The notes under the pieces are model-generated. The model was not told the DNA's origin. It saw only the letters and a list, made by a program, of their open reading frames with translations, and ran no database searches. A stretch of DNA of 34,948 nucleotides from Pseudomonas typographi (lineage in GTDB: Bacteria > Pseudomonadota > Gammaproteobacteria > Pseudomonadales > Pseudomonadaceae), in the NCBI RefSeq assembly GCF_014694385.1, contig NZ_JAAOCA010000045.1, positions 1 to 34,948 of the forward strand. The letters are read 5' to 3'. Numbering within the stretch: position 1 is the first letter of the stretch; each line of letters begins with the position of its first letter. Positions 34,940 to 34,948 of the stretch are shown piece by piece. The translations under genes and the position numbers were made by a program.

Positions 34940-34948
34940 GGGCGGGGC

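Overview
The window looks like chromosomal DNA of a Pseudomonas. The content is GC-rich with strong Shine-Dalgarno sites, and it carries the pseudomonad glgE / treS-maltokinase fusion / glgB cluster, a bkd branched-chain keto acid dehydrogenase cluster, a DUF2790 secreted protein and a P. stutzeri-type 689-residue trehalose synthase. A very large protein at the right end has 42-residue repeats of the SKWP class, otherwise known from type III effectors of Ralstonia (RipS) and Xanthomonas (XopAD). That points to a plant-associated or otherwise host-associated species. I cannot name the species.

Layout, left to right. 1-58 (-): start of an unrecognised gene cut by the window edge. 228-7834 (+): glgE, treS-pep2 and glgB, the complete GlgE route from trehalose to branched alpha-glucan, preceded by a sequence matching an AlgU (sigma-E type) promoter. 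7890-9185 (-): an endonuclease/exonuclease/phosphatase-fold protein and a small exported DUF2790 protein. 9401-12905 (-): bkdA1-bkdA2-bkdB, tightly packed but without the E3 gene lpdV that usually closes this operon. 13131-15491: a PuuB/OrdL-like FAD amine oxidoreductase divergent from an AraC-type regulator. 15707-17505 (+): a PPP-family phosphatase and a D-2-hydroxyacid dehydrogenase with a structured operator region. 17579-17713 (-): a 44-residue acidic protein. 17865-21377 (+): an MFS transporter and a second trehalose synthase. 21456-25086 (-): an accessory transketolase and an MFS transporter. 25502-28567 (+): a GntR/UTRA regulator, an MFS transporter and an amidohydrolase, a small catabolic unit. 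28697-34939 (-): the giant repeat protein, whose 5' end may lie outside the window.

How they fit together. TreS-Pep2 turns trehalose into maltose 1-phosphate, GlgE polymerises it and GlgB branches the product. The unlinked second TreS gives another trehalose/maltose interconversion point. These fit osmotic and desiccation protection under envelope-stress control. The rest is mainly substrate uptake and catabolism (branched-chain keto acids, amines, probably a lactone or aromatic acid, sugars).

The most unusual object is the 2080-residue repeat protein. After 13 gap-free 42-residue repeats it carries a DFDGD motif, and the flanking spacing matches the catalytic double-psi beta-barrel of RNA polymerase beta-prime. 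Further on there is a trigger-helix-like segment, then a C-terminal domain resembling RelA/SpoT-type nucleotidyltransferases. The SKWP repeat assignment is fairly secure. The polymerase-like and RelA-like assignments are motif-level inferences made by eye.
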